Assembly: GCA_031385325.1 (NCBI GenBank)
Contig: JANNBJ010000226.1
Coordinates: 1-20,214, forward strand
Length of the DNA: 20,214 nucleotides
Direction: 5' to 3'
Source of the DNA: SYFY01 sp031385325
GTDB lineage: Bacteria; Pseudomonadota; Gammaproteobacteria; Pseudomonadales; Azotimanducaceae
Under the pieces are notes generated by a model that did not search any database, was not told where the DNA came from, and saw only the letters and a list, made by a program, of their open reading frames with translations. The position numbers and the translations under genes were made by a program. Of the stretch, positions 7,099 to 14,023 are shown in pieces; the stretch's first letter is position 1; every line of letters begins with the position of its first letter.

Positions 7099-7144
7099 TC
7101 TATTTTTGGCATGTCTATCTTTGGCATGTCTATCTTTGGCAATG
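7099..7144. repeat. Three tandem copies of a 15-bp unit upstream of the PHA operon
   Basis: The units are TCTATTTTTGGCATG (7099-7113), TCTATCTTTGGCATG (7114-7128) and TCTATCTTTGGCAATG (7129-7144). They lie 50-100 bp before the PhaE-like start. A possible -10 box TAGAAT occurs at about 7154-7159. The array could hold regulator sites for the PHA operon. A minus-strand reading of it gives a repeated MPKID peptide, but there is no real gene on that strand. Confidence 0.75.
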
Positions 7145-7196
7145 TGCGTGTCATTAGAATGGCGCACACTTGGACGATCACCAGTCTGGAGCCAAC

Positions 7197-7607
7197 ATGA
7201 GCGACAAGCCCCAAGGAAAGCCCGCGGACAAACCGGCCAAGAATCTCGATGAAAGCTATCGGGAAATGGTGACGCAGTGGGAGCGCAACTTTGACACCTT
7301 TGCCAACCAGTTCATGGGTACCGAGACATTCAGCCGTGGCATGAACCAGGCGCAGGATGCACAACTCGCCCTGCGCAAGATGTTCCAGGAATTCATGGGC
7401 AAGAGCCTCGAAAACGTCAACATGCCAAGCCGTGAAGATCTCGTCAGAGTGGCAGAAAGTGTGCAGAGCGTGGATCGACGACTGGCCAGAATCGAAGAGA
7501 TGCTCTCCTCCATGCTCAGCAATGCCTCACCTCCGGCACCACGCAGTGGTCCACCGCGAACCAAACAACCCCCCAAACCTGCCCTCAAACCAGAAGGAGG
7601 TGTCTGA
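7197..7607 (+). CDS. phaE: Short PhaE-like subunit of a PHA synthase
   Basis: A 136-residue protein starting at an ATG preceded by TGGAG; a TTG at 7170 would add nine residues with poorer support. It has no transmembrane segment. Two features link it to PhaE, the non-catalytic partner of class III PHA synthase. One is its position directly before phaC. The other is its C-terminal block: NMPSREDLVRVAESVQSVDR, then RLARIEEML, a short linker motif followed by a coiled coil. This resembles the conserved C-terminus of PhaE. Typical PhaE proteins are around 350 residues, so this one is much shorter and lacks most of the usual N-terminal region. The tail is rich in Pro, Lys and Arg. It probably activates or anchors PhaC on nascent granules. 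A phasin-like role is the alternative. Confidence 0.7.
   Translation: MSDKPQGKPADKPAKNLDESYREMVTQWERNFDTFANQFMGTETFSRGMNQAQDAQLALRKMFQEFMGKSLENVNMPSREDLVRVAESVQSVDRRLARIEEMLSSMLSNASPPAPRSGPPRTKQPPKPALKPEGGV
7594..7601 (+). promoter_or_regulatory. Strong Shine-Dalgarno of phaC
   Basis: AAGGAGGT lies 8 nt before the phaC ATG, inside the last codons of the PhaE-like gene. It is a near-perfect anti-SD match. It suggests that PhaC is translated efficiently and in balance with its partner. Confidence 0.85.
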
Positions 7608-7609
7608 CC

Positions 7610-8680
7610 ATGGCCGAATTTGATGCGTCCATCGCAGCCCAGGTGAATCGCATGGTCGAGCGGACCATCGCGCGCAACATGAAAGGTCTTGATTACATCC
7701 GCGCGCCCGCCGCCGCGGTGGGACTCACCCCCAAGGACGTGGTGCTCGAACGCGGGACGCTCCGGCTGTACCACTATCATCCGCAGGCCGATGAAATCTA
7801 TCGCGTGCCGGTGCTGCTGGTGATGGCCACCACCAACAAGGCCTATGTGTTCGACCTCGCGCCGGGCCAGAGCATGGTTGAATATCTGTTGAAGCGTGGC
7901 TTCGACGTCTTTGTTCTGGACTGGGAACCCCCGCAGCAGTTCGAGCGCAATCTCGATCTCTCCGACTATACCCAGGACTTCATCCCGGCCTGCATTCGAC
8001 GTGTTGCCGAACTGTCCGGCGAACCAGACGTGTCGATTGTCGGCTACTGCATGGGAGGCGTGCTGTCCTGTATCTATGCGGCAACCCACCCCGACGGCCC
8101 ACTGAAGAATCTGGCCTGTCTGACCACCCCGATCGACTGGCATCAGATGGGATTGATCCGGGTCTGGCAGGATCCACGCTATTTTGATGTCGATCGCATG
8201 GTCGACACGCTCGGCATCGTCCCGGCCGATTTCATCACGCAGAGCTTCGAGATGCAGCGTCCTGCCCAACGCGTAGCCGGCCAGCTGCGCGTCTGGGAGC
8301 AGATGTGGAACGATGACTTTGTGAAGTCATTCCGCGCGTTTGAACGCTGGGGGAACGAAACCTTGCCACTGGCCGGTGCATACGTGCGCCAGATGACCAA
8401 GGAACTGCTGTGGGACAACAAGCTGCTCAACGGAACGCTGGTCATCGACGGCAAATCCGCTGATCTGGCCAACATTCGCGTGCCAGTGCTGAGTGTTTGC
8501 GCCGAGCACGATCACCTGGCGCCATATACTTCCGTCAAACCATTGATGGAAAAAGTGGGTTCAGCCGACAAACGCGAACTGCTGCTCAAGGGTGGCCATG
8601 TGAGCCTCATTGCCGGGCCAAACGCGGTCAAGCGCATGTGGCCACAACTTGACGCCTGGCTGGCGGAGCGCAGTGTATGA
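7610..8680 (+). CDS. phaC: Poly(3-hydroxyalkanoate) synthase, class III-like catalytic subunit
   Basis: A 356-residue alpha/beta hydrolase, the length expected for class III PhaC (about 355) and much shorter than class I or II. The lipase-like box GYCMGG places the nucleophile at C147. D301 in AEHDHLAP and H330 in KGGHVSLI complete the Cys-Asp-His triad. Other PhaC marks are VMATTNKAYVFDL after strand 1 and FVLDWEPP. The enzyme polymerises (R)-3-hydroxyacyl-CoA into PHA on the granule surface, releasing CoA. It lies 2 bp after the PhaE-like gene and 10 bp before a GNAT gene, forming a tight operon. No phaA or phaB is nearby. The SDR at 6269 is not obviously PhaB. Confidence 0.9.
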   Translation: MAEFDASIAAQVNRMVERTIARNMKGLDYIRAPAAAVGLTPKDVVLERGTLRLYHYHPQADEIYRVPVLLVMATTNKAYVFDLAPGQSMVEYLLKRGFDVFVLDWEPPQQFERNLDLSDYTQDFIPACIRRVAELSGEPDVSIVGYCMGGVLSCIYAATHPDGPLKNLACLTTPIDWHQMGLIRVWQDPRYFDVDRMVDTLGIVPADFITQSFEMQRPAQRVAGQLRVWEQMWNDDFVKSFRAFERWGNETLPLAGAYVRQMTKELLWDNKLLNGTLVIDGKSADLANIRVPVLSVCAEHDHLAPYTSVKPLMEKVGSADKRELLLKGGHVSLIAGPNAVKRMWPQLDAWLAERSV

Positions 8681-8690
8681 AGGAGGGGCT

Positions 8691-9287
8691 ATGACCGAGG
8701 AGTTTGCCGCCCGCTATCCCAGGGCGTTCACCAACGAACATGGCACGTTCACGATCCGGCTCATGCAACCCACCGATGCGGATGAAGCGCTGGCTGTCAG
8801 CCAGACACTACCCGCGCACGATCTGCTGTTCCTGCCGCGTGACATCAGCGAACCGCGTGTCATGGCCGCCTGGATGGATCAACTGCGTAGCGGCGAAATC
8901 GCGAGCCTGGTGATATCCGGCGAACAGGGCATCGTCGGTTTTTCCGCGGTGGTGACTGACCCTCACTCGTGGTCACCTCACGTTGGCGAACTGCGGGTGT
9001 TGCTGGCGCCTTCAGCCCGGGCATTCGGCCTTGGCAGAACGCTGATCCAGGAGAGTTTTCTGATGGCTGTGTCTCGCAACCTTGACAAACTCACCGCGCA
9101 CATGACTGCGGATCAGAAAGGCGCGATTGCGGTATTTCAGGATCTCGGCTTCATTACCGAGGCATTGCTGCGTGACCACGTGCGTGATCCGGAAGGAGAA
9201 ACCCACGATATATTCATCCTCTCCCACAACGTCGCCGAATTTCAGGCGCGCATGATGCAGTACGGACTGGACGAAGCGCTGGGCTAA
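8691..9287 (+). CDS. GNAT-family N-acetyltransferase in the PHA operon
   Basis: A 198-residue protein. The start was chosen at ATG 8691 because AAGGAGGGG sits directly before it and the phaC stop is 10 bp upstream; longer in-frame versions would run inside phaC. The GNAT core is recognisable: an early FTIRLMQPTDADEAL strand and helix, a central ELRVLLAPSARAFGLGRTLI segment that includes the Q/RxxGxG/A-like acetyl-CoA loop in degenerate form, and a late AIAVFQDLGFITEALLRDHV. Such enzymes transfer an acyl group from acyl-CoA to an amine, often a protein. Tight coupling to phaC suggests a role in PHA metabolism or regulation, but the acceptor is unknown. Confidence 0.85.
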   Translation: MTEEFAARYPRAFTNEHGTFTIRLMQPTDADEALAVSQTLPAHDLLFLPRDISEPRVMAAWMDQLRSGEIASLVISGEQGIVGFSAVVTDPHSWSPHVGELRVLLAPSARAFGLGRTLIQESFLMAVSRNLDKLTAHMTADQKGAIAVFQDLGFITEALLRDHVRDPEGETHDIFILSHNVAEFQARMMQYGLDEALG

Positions 9288-9306
9288 CCGCCTGTTGGAT
9301 CCTGTG

Positions 9307-9489
9307 TTATTCCTGCTGGAACTTCTTGCGTGTTCGCAGGGACGCTTGTTCCCTTGCATACCACAGACCGATGCCGCCCAGGGACAACATCAATAACACT
9401 GTCAACCACTCGAGACCGGTCACGATCAGCTTGCCCCTGTTGATGGTCGGCAGATGGCTCAAGATCAGCGCCACCGCACGTCGGGACAA
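9307..9489 (-). CDS. Possible small single-pass membrane protein downstream of gltX
   Basis: A 60-residue frame beginning at a TTG one base after the gltX stop, or at a GTG a few codons later. Residues about 22-43 form one clear transmembrane helix (VTGLEWLTVLLMLSLGGIGL), followed by a basic tail (TRKKFQQE). No ribosome binding site is evident, so any translation would depend on coupling to gltX. The composition looks like a genuine bitopic small protein, and its position is neatly bounded by gltX and the convergent GNAT gene. No family is recognised. Confidence 0.4.
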   Translation of the reverse strand: MSRRAVALILSHLPTINRGKLIVTGLEWLTVLLMLSLGGIGLWYAREQASLRTRKKFQQE

Positions 9490-9490
9490 T

Positions 9491-10987
9491 CTACTGACTC
9501 AATGTGACAAGAAATGCGGCGTAGTTCTTCTCCATCTGCTTCTGCACCTTCTTTGAGACACCGATCACATCGAGCGCTTCGCGCAAACGAACGCGGGTGA
9601 TATCGGAGCCAAGAAACACCATGGAATCGAACAGTGGCAGAGACACCTCCCGCCCACTGATGGCAAGGAACAGCGGCTGCATGAAATCCTTCATCTTCAG
9701 ACCGAGGTGGTCGGCCAGCGCCTTGCAGGCATTGAAGAGGGTTTCCCGCTCCCAGTCCGGCAGTACTTCGAGGGAACGCAGTGTGTGGTCGATGATCTGC
9801 AGTGCGGGTGCCCTGTTCGATTCTAAACCGATGGATTCGAAACTTGCTGCATCGGGGCACCGACGATCACCCAGCAGATAATCGATCTGCTGGACCAGAT
9901 CCGCCATCCTGCCGGTACGCTGATGGACCAGTGGAATGAGCGCCGCCAGGCGATCACGGTTGAGCATCCATCCACTGATCCGATCGGCGAACGAATCGGC
10001 TGACAACGCGCGCAAGTATTGCCCGTTGAGCCACGAGAGCTTGGCCAGATCGAACACTGGTCCGCCTAGGGATATCCGCTGCAGATCGAAGTGCTCGGCC
10101 ATCTCCTGCGCGGTAAATATCTCCCGCTCATCCGGCATCGACCAACCCATCATGCCCAGATAATTGAGCAAGGCTTCCGGCAGGATACCGATATCGCGGT
10201 AGTAGTTGATGCTGGTGGGGTTCTTGCGTTTGGACAGCTTGCTGTGGTCCGGATTACGCAACAACGGCAGATGTGCATGCGCGGGCATGTCCCAACCGAA
10301 ATAGCGATACAGCAACTGGTGTTTGGGCACGGAGTTGATCCACTCCTCACCGCGCAGTACGTGGCTGATTTCCATCAGGTGATCATCGACCACAACTGCC
10401 AGGTGATAAGTCGGAAACCCATCCGCCTTCATCAACACCTGCATGTCCACCTGCGACCACGGAATCTCGATGGTGCCGCGTAACAAGTCGTCAAACTGGC
10501 AGACCCCTTCCTGCGGCACCCGCAACCGGATCACATGGCTTTCGCCCGCGGCCAGACGCGTCTGAACTTCATTCGCCGATAACGTCAGGCATAACCCGTC
10601 GTAGCGGGTAGTTTCGCCCTTGGCTCGCTGCGCTTCGCGCATCGTGTCCAGTCGTTCGCTGGTGCAGAAACAGGGAAACGCGTGCCCTGCATTGACCAGT
10701 TGATCCAGATGTTGGCGATAGATCGGCAGCCGTTCGCTCTGACGATAGGATCCATGCGGTCCGCCAACATCCGGCCCTTCGGTCCAGTTGATGCCGAGCC
10801 AGCGCAAGGCCGAGAAGATCTTTTCCTCCGACGCACGGGTACTGCGAGCGGCATCGGTGTCTTCCAGTCGCAGAATGAATTCGCCACCGTGTTTCCGGGC
10901 AAACGCCCAGTTGAACAGCGCAATGTAGGCGGTGCCGACGTGCGGATCACCGGTTGGAGATGGAGCTATGCGGGTTCGTACTTTCAT
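9491..10987 (-). CDS. gltX: Glutamyl-tRNA synthetase
   Basis: A 498-residue class I aminoacyl-tRNA synthetase that charges tRNA-Glu with glutamate. The HIGH-type motif is PSPTGDPHVGT (H16-T19) and the KMSKS-type motif is KLSKR (250-254). A zinc site of the C-x-C...Y-x3-C type is visible (C106, C108, Y129, C133). The LRGEEW block and the C-terminal anticodon-binding helical domain complete the protein at normal length. Running similarity is highest to the Pseudomonas-type bacterial enzyme, which is the best taxonomic clue in the window. The start matches family N-termini (MKVRTRIAPSPTG). A TATAAT lies only 8 bp before the ATG and no Shine-Dalgarno is present, so the mRNA may be leaderless or nearly so. 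It is divergent from the YjgR-like gene. Confidence 0.98.
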   Translation of the reverse strand: MKVRTRIAPSPTGDPHVGTAYIALFNWAFARKHGGEFILRLEDTDAARSTRASEEKIFSALRWLGINWTEGPDVGGPHGSYRQSERLPIYRQHLDQLVNAGHAFPCFCTSERLDTMREAQRAKGETTRYDGLCLTLSANEVQTRLAAGESHVIRLRVPQEGVCQFDDLLRGTIEIPWSQVDMQVLMKADGFPTYHLAVVVDDHLMEISHVLRGEEWINSVPKHQLLYRYFGWDMPAHAHLPLLRNPDHSKLSKRKNPTSINYYRDIGILPEALLNYLGMMGWSMPDEREIFTAQEMAEHFDLQRISLGGPVFDLAKLSWLNGQYLRALSADSFADRISGWMLNRDRLAALIPLVHQRTGRMADLVQQIDYLLGDRRCPDAASFESIGLESNRAPALQIIDHTLRSLEVLPDWERETLFNACKALADHLGLKMKDFMQPLFLAISGREVSLPLFDSMVFLGSDITRVRLREALDVIGVSKKVQKQMEKNYAAFLVTLSQ

Positions 10988-10995
10988 GGCGCGGC

Positions 10996-11001
10996 ATTAT
11001 A
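10996..11001 (-). promoter_or_regulatory. Perfect -10 box directly upstream of gltX
   Basis: On the minus strand, TATAAT is followed by GCCGCGCC and then the gltX ATG. Initiation 6-9 nt downstream would fall at or next to the start codon. A -35 match is poor (about GGTTCC at 17 bp). The alternative is that this AT-rich match is coincidental and the real promoter is further upstream, inside the divergent gene. Confidence 0.5.
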
Positions 11002-11046
11002 GGGATGTCTTATCATCCGGGAACCATTCGATTTCGGGACGGGGCA

Positions 11047-12588
11047 ATGGACAGGCTGATCATTGGCGGGGACGGAAAGCTGCAGGCGGTGCAGTTGACG
11101 AAAATGAGCAACCGTCACGGCCTGATTACCGGGGCCACCGGCACGGGCAAGACGGTGACCCTGCAGGTTCTGGCCGAGGCTTTTTCCAGGGCCGGTGTGC
11201 CGGTCTTTGCAGCCGACGTGAAAGGCGACCTGTCGGGTATCGCCGCGCCTGGCAAACCGCACAAGGAAGTAGATCGACGCAAAGCCCTATGCGCGATCAC
11301 CGAGCATACCCAGCGAGGCAGCCCGACCGTGTTCTGGGACATCTTTGGCAAACGTGGTCATCCCGTACGCACCACCATCTCCGAGATGGGGCCACACATC
11401 CTCACTGCCCTGCTTGAACTCAACGAAACCCAGTCCGGCGTTCTCTATGCCTGTTTTGCCATTGCGGACGACGAAGGCATGCTGCTGCTCGATCTCAAGG
11501 ACCTGCGATCACTGCTCGGCTGGATGAGTGAAAACGCCGACGAACTGCGCACCAAGTACGGCAACATCACCGCCGCCTCCGTTGGCGCCATCCAGCGCCG
11601 CTTGCTGGTTCTGCAGGAACAAGGGGCGGAGCATTTTTTTGGTGAGCCCGCGCTTGATCTGAAAGATTTCATGCGCAAGGATTTTTCCGGCAACGGTGTC
11701 ATCAGCCTGCTGGATTCCGACCGGCTGCTGCGCGACTCGCCCAAACTCTACGCCGCGTTCCTGCTCTGGCTGCTGTCGGAACTCTTCGAAGAACTGCCTG
11801 AAGCGGGCGACCTCGACCGACCCAGGATCGTGCTGTTTTTCGACGAAGCCCATCTGCTGTTCTCCGGCATGCCAAAGCCGCTGCTGGACAAGATCGAGAC
11901 CGTGTTTCGGCTCATTCGCTCCAAAGGTGTCGGTGTGTATCTGGTCACGCAGAGTCCAACCGACGTACCGGACGATGTACTGGGACAACTCGGGCTGAAG
12001 ATTCAACATGCATTGCGCGCGTTCACGCCGAAGGACCAGGCCTCACTGCGCGGTGTGGCCGCCGGATTTCGCAACGACAACAATCTCGATATCGCCGCGA
12101 TCCTGACGACCATGGGGGTTGGGGAGGCGTTGACGTCAACCCTGGACGAACAGGGCACCCCGTCAACCGCACTGCCCGTCACCATCGCGCCTCCGGAGTC
12201 ACGCATTGGTCCGTTGACCGATGAAGAGCGCAGTCAGCGCCTGCAGGATTCCCCTCTCGCCGGCCGTTATGACCAGACCGTGGATCGGGAGAGTGCGCAC
12301 GAAATCCTCACGGCTCGTGCGCAGGGTGTGCAGACCAGAAATGTAGAAGCTGCGGCCGCCACGCAGCGCGAAAAGGATGAAGCGATGGCCCGTAAACACG
12401 AAGAGGCCGAACGCAGGACACGCGAAAAAGCAGAGGCGGCAGCAGATCGTGAAGCACGCCGCGAAGATCGGGGCCAGTCGCGTCGTCAGTCGGCCGGGGA
12501 AGCCTTTCTCAAGAGTGCGGCGAGCAGCATTGGTCGTTCGCTGGGTAGCAAGATCGTACGGGGCATTCTGGGTTCGATCCTCAAGTAG
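11047..12588 (+). CDS. yjgR: HerA/FtsK-like ATPase of the DUF853 (YjgR) family
   Basis: A 513-residue P-loop ATPase. ATG 11047 was chosen because the protein then begins about 25 residues before RHGLITGATGTGKTVTLQ, as in E. coli YjgR. Earlier in-frame starts (11005, 10954) would crowd or overlap the divergent gltX start. Walker A is GATGTGKT (29-36) and Walker B is IVLFFDEAH (D266, E267). Further DUF853 blocks include ADVKGDLSGI and VYLVTQSPTDVPDDVLGQLG. The last 100 residues or so are a highly charged Ala/Glu/Arg coiled coil ending in a Gly/Ile-rich SLGSKIVRGILGSIL. Members resemble the HerA/FtsK hexameric DNA translocases, but the physiological role of YjgR is not established. No operon partner is visible. 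Confidence 0.93.
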   Translation: MDRLIIGGDGKLQAVQLTKMSNRHGLITGATGTGKTVTLQVLAEAFSRAGVPVFAADVKGDLSGIAAPGKPHKEVDRRKALCAITEHTQRGSPTVFWDIFGKRGHPVRTTISEMGPHILTALLELNETQSGVLYACFAIADDEGMLLLDLKDLRSLLGWMSENADELRTKYGNITAASVGAIQRRLLVLQEQGAEHFFGEPALDLKDFMRKDFSGNGVISLLDSDRLLRDSPKLYAAFLLWLLSELFEELPEAGDLDRPRIVLFFDEAHLLFSGMPKPLLDKIETVFRLIRSKGVGVYLVTQSPTDVPDDVLGQLGLKIQHALRAFTPKDQASLRGVAAGFRNDNNLDIAAILTTMGVGEALTSTLDEQGTPSTALPVTIAPPESRIGPLTDEERSQRLQDSPLAGRYDQTVDRESAHEILTARAQGVQTRNVEAAAATQREKDEAMARKHEEAERRTREKAEAAADREARREDRGQSRRQSAGEAFLKSAASSIGRSLGSKIVRGILGSILK

Positions 12589-12604
12589 GCGAGCCGATGA
12601 GAAT

Positions 12605-12617
12605 CCTGCACTGCAGG
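12605..12617. other. Perfect 13-bp palindrome between convergent genes
   Basis: CCTGCA-C-TGCAGG lies in the 59-bp gap between the YjgR-like stop and the DUF3570 stop. It has no adjacent T-run and a loop too short for a simple hairpin, so I do not call it a terminator. It is the only ordered element in this short convergent gap. Confidence 0.35.
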
Positions 12618-12647
12618 CGGAGTCTCCTGACCCCGATGCATTCGCGT

Positions 12648-13793
12648 CTAGAAATAGAGCGAGACAAACGCCCGCAGCACGAGACTGTCGAACGAATACA
12701 ACGGCTCCGTCCCCGCTGCCCCCCCGGTTACCCGTACATCGCGGAAATCGTCGTAGTCGAACGTCATGTAATCAACAAACAGATTCACCGAGCCACGCTC
12801 GACAAACGGCAACCATGGCGTGTTGAAGCTGTAAGTCGCGCCTGCGCCAACTGAGTGATTGGCAAACGACGCGAGTTCCTTGTCCCGAGCCAGGAAATTC
12901 TGCGAACTCGCAAACGGAAAGAGATCGTTGTAAAAGTCCGCCGAGGTCTGATCGTAGTAGCGATAGCGCGCTTCCAGCGTCAGGCCAAAATCAAACGGAT
13001 GGACATACCCCACCTCGACATTCCATGCGCTGACACCCCAGCTGTCGCTGTAGTTTCTGTACTCCGCGCGCAGTGAAGCTCGCCATGGCAGGTAGTACAT
13101 GCCACGAACCGCAAAAGCGCTGCTGGTCTTGGTATCCGGATACAGCTCGGCCTGATAGGCATAACCACGGGCTTCGCGCGGATCGACAAAACGTACCTGA
13201 CGATAGGGATTGTTGAGGAAACCTTCGTCGGTGATGCCTTCGTAGTTGAGGCTGAGCACCAGACTGCGGGTGAGGATCTGCGTGACGTCGACCCGATAGT
13301 TCTGCCGATCTGTCTTCTCGGCAAAGGTCTCATCGCCATTACGCCGCACTTCATCACGTCCGCGCGCATAACTGACGCCGATCGTGGTCAGATCACCGAA
13401 GAAATCCTGGCTGATGCCAAAACGAACCGAGTCCGACGAGTAGTCGGATTCCTCTGACGTGGTATAAGACAAGCCCATGAACGTCTTGCCCGTCAGGTAG
13501 TCGATGCCAACGCTCTGTTCGTCACGTTGTTCGGTGTATTCACTCGCAGTGGTCACCACGTCGATGGACGCGCTGGTGATCATGTCGACATAGTAATTCG
13601 CCCACACGGATACCTTGTCCTTGTAGGCTTTGCGAACGAGAACCGAAGGGCCATCAACCTGCAACCCACCGCCGTTGTAACCGTGGTACATCACGTCCGC
13701 ACGATCTTCTGGCAGTACTGCAGCCTGTGTAACCAGTGGCAGCACCAGACAGCCGATCAGAACACTGCTTCTATACTTGGACATTAGTTGCAT
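12648..13793 (-). CDS. DUF3570 outer-membrane beta-barrel protein
   Basis: A 381-residue protein starting at ATG 13793, which has GGAGGAGG at an ideal 6-nt spacing; ATG 13784, overlapping the previous stop as TAATG, is the alternative. A Sec signal peptide (about residues 1-25, ending VTQA) is followed by many alternating amphipathic strands, for example VSVWANYYVDMI, LRAEYRNYSDSW and LTLEARYRYY. It closes with the outer-membrane signature SLVLRAFVSLYF ending in Phe. The DITSASIDVVTT-like early segment is typical of DUF3570. The family has no proven function. As I recall, it usually follows a DUF4266 lipoprotein gene, exactly as here, and is often near flavinylation or thioredoxin-like genes. 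It is the last gene of the five-gene minus-strand operon. Confidence 0.9.
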   Translation of the reverse strand: MQLMSKYRSSVLIGCLVLPLVTQAAVLPEDRADVMYHGYNGGGLQVDGPSVLVRKAYKDKVSVWANYYVDMITSASIDVVTTASEYTEQRDEQSVGIDYLTGKTFMGLSYTTSEESDYSSDSVRFGISQDFFGDLTTIGVSYARGRDEVRRNGDETFAEKTDRQNYRVDVTQILTRSLVLSLNYEGITDEGFLNNPYRQVRFVDPREARGYAYQAELYPDTKTSSAFAVRGMYYLPWRASLRAEYRNYSDSWGVSAWNVEVGYVHPFDFGLTLEARYRYYDQTSADFYNDLFPFASSQNFLARDKELASFANHSVGAGATYSFNTPWLPFVERGSVNLFVDYMTFDYDDFRDVRVTGGAAGTEPLYSFDSLVLRAFVSLYF

Positions 13794-14023
13794 CCGCAAC
13801 CTCCTCCGGATCCGCCTTCCGCACCGCGTGCCCCCTCGCGTGCCTGGTAGACGTGATGCAGATAACCTTCAGCCACGGGTGCGCGACTGAAACTCATGAT
13901 CGGGTCGGCCAGATTGTTACGTTCAAACGGACTCACCCAGGGTTCGATGGTTCCACACCCTGCAGTCAGTATCGACAACAGGCCACCAACCAACACTCTG
14001 CGTTTCGCTGATGAGGTACTCAT
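13784..14023 (-). CDS. DUF4266 lipoprotein with C-terminal Cys-Gly-Cys tail
   Basis: A 79-residue protein starting at the ATG in a TGATG overlap with the preceding beta-barrel gene. Residues 1-22 are a lipoprotein signal with lipobox LTAGC, so the mature protein of about 57 residues is lipid-anchored. WVSPFERNNLADPIM and the HVYQAREG segment match DUF4266. The tail GGSGGGCGCN carries two cysteines spaced by one glycine, suitable for binding metal or for a covalent or redox link. The codons of this tail double as the Shine-Dalgarno of the next gene. With DUF3570 it forms a conserved pair. Its likely place is the inner leaflet of the outer membrane, since it has no Asp at position +2. Function unknown. 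Confidence 0.88.
   Translation of the reverse strand: MSTSSAKRRVLVGGLLSILTAGCGTIEPWVSPFERNNLADPIMSFSRAPVAEGYLHHVYQAREGARGAEGGSGGGCGCN
13800..13807 (-). promoter_or_regulatory. Shine-Dalgarno of the DUF3570 gene inside DUF4266 glycine codons
   Basis: GGAGGAGG, two of the Gly codons in the DUF4266 tail, lies 6 nt before ATG 13793. It decides the DUF3570 start and couples production of the two proteins. Confidence 0.7.

Noticed and set aside
7099..7144. Short CRISPR-like array
   Set aside because: The units are directly adjacent with no spacers, and no cas gene is present.
7092..7167. Repeated MPKID peptide on the minus strand
   Set aside because: It is only the translation of the 15-bp tandem repeat; no start signal or continuing gene supports it.
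7256..8269. Long minus-strand frame of 337 codons opposite phaE/phaC
   Set aside because: It lies antisense to two well-recognised genes, lacks a family signature and a ribosome binding site, and is rich in His/Gly/Arg as expected for an antisense shadow.
12589..12647. Bidirectional intrinsic terminator
   Set aside because: The palindrome has a one-base centre and no flanking T- or A-runs.
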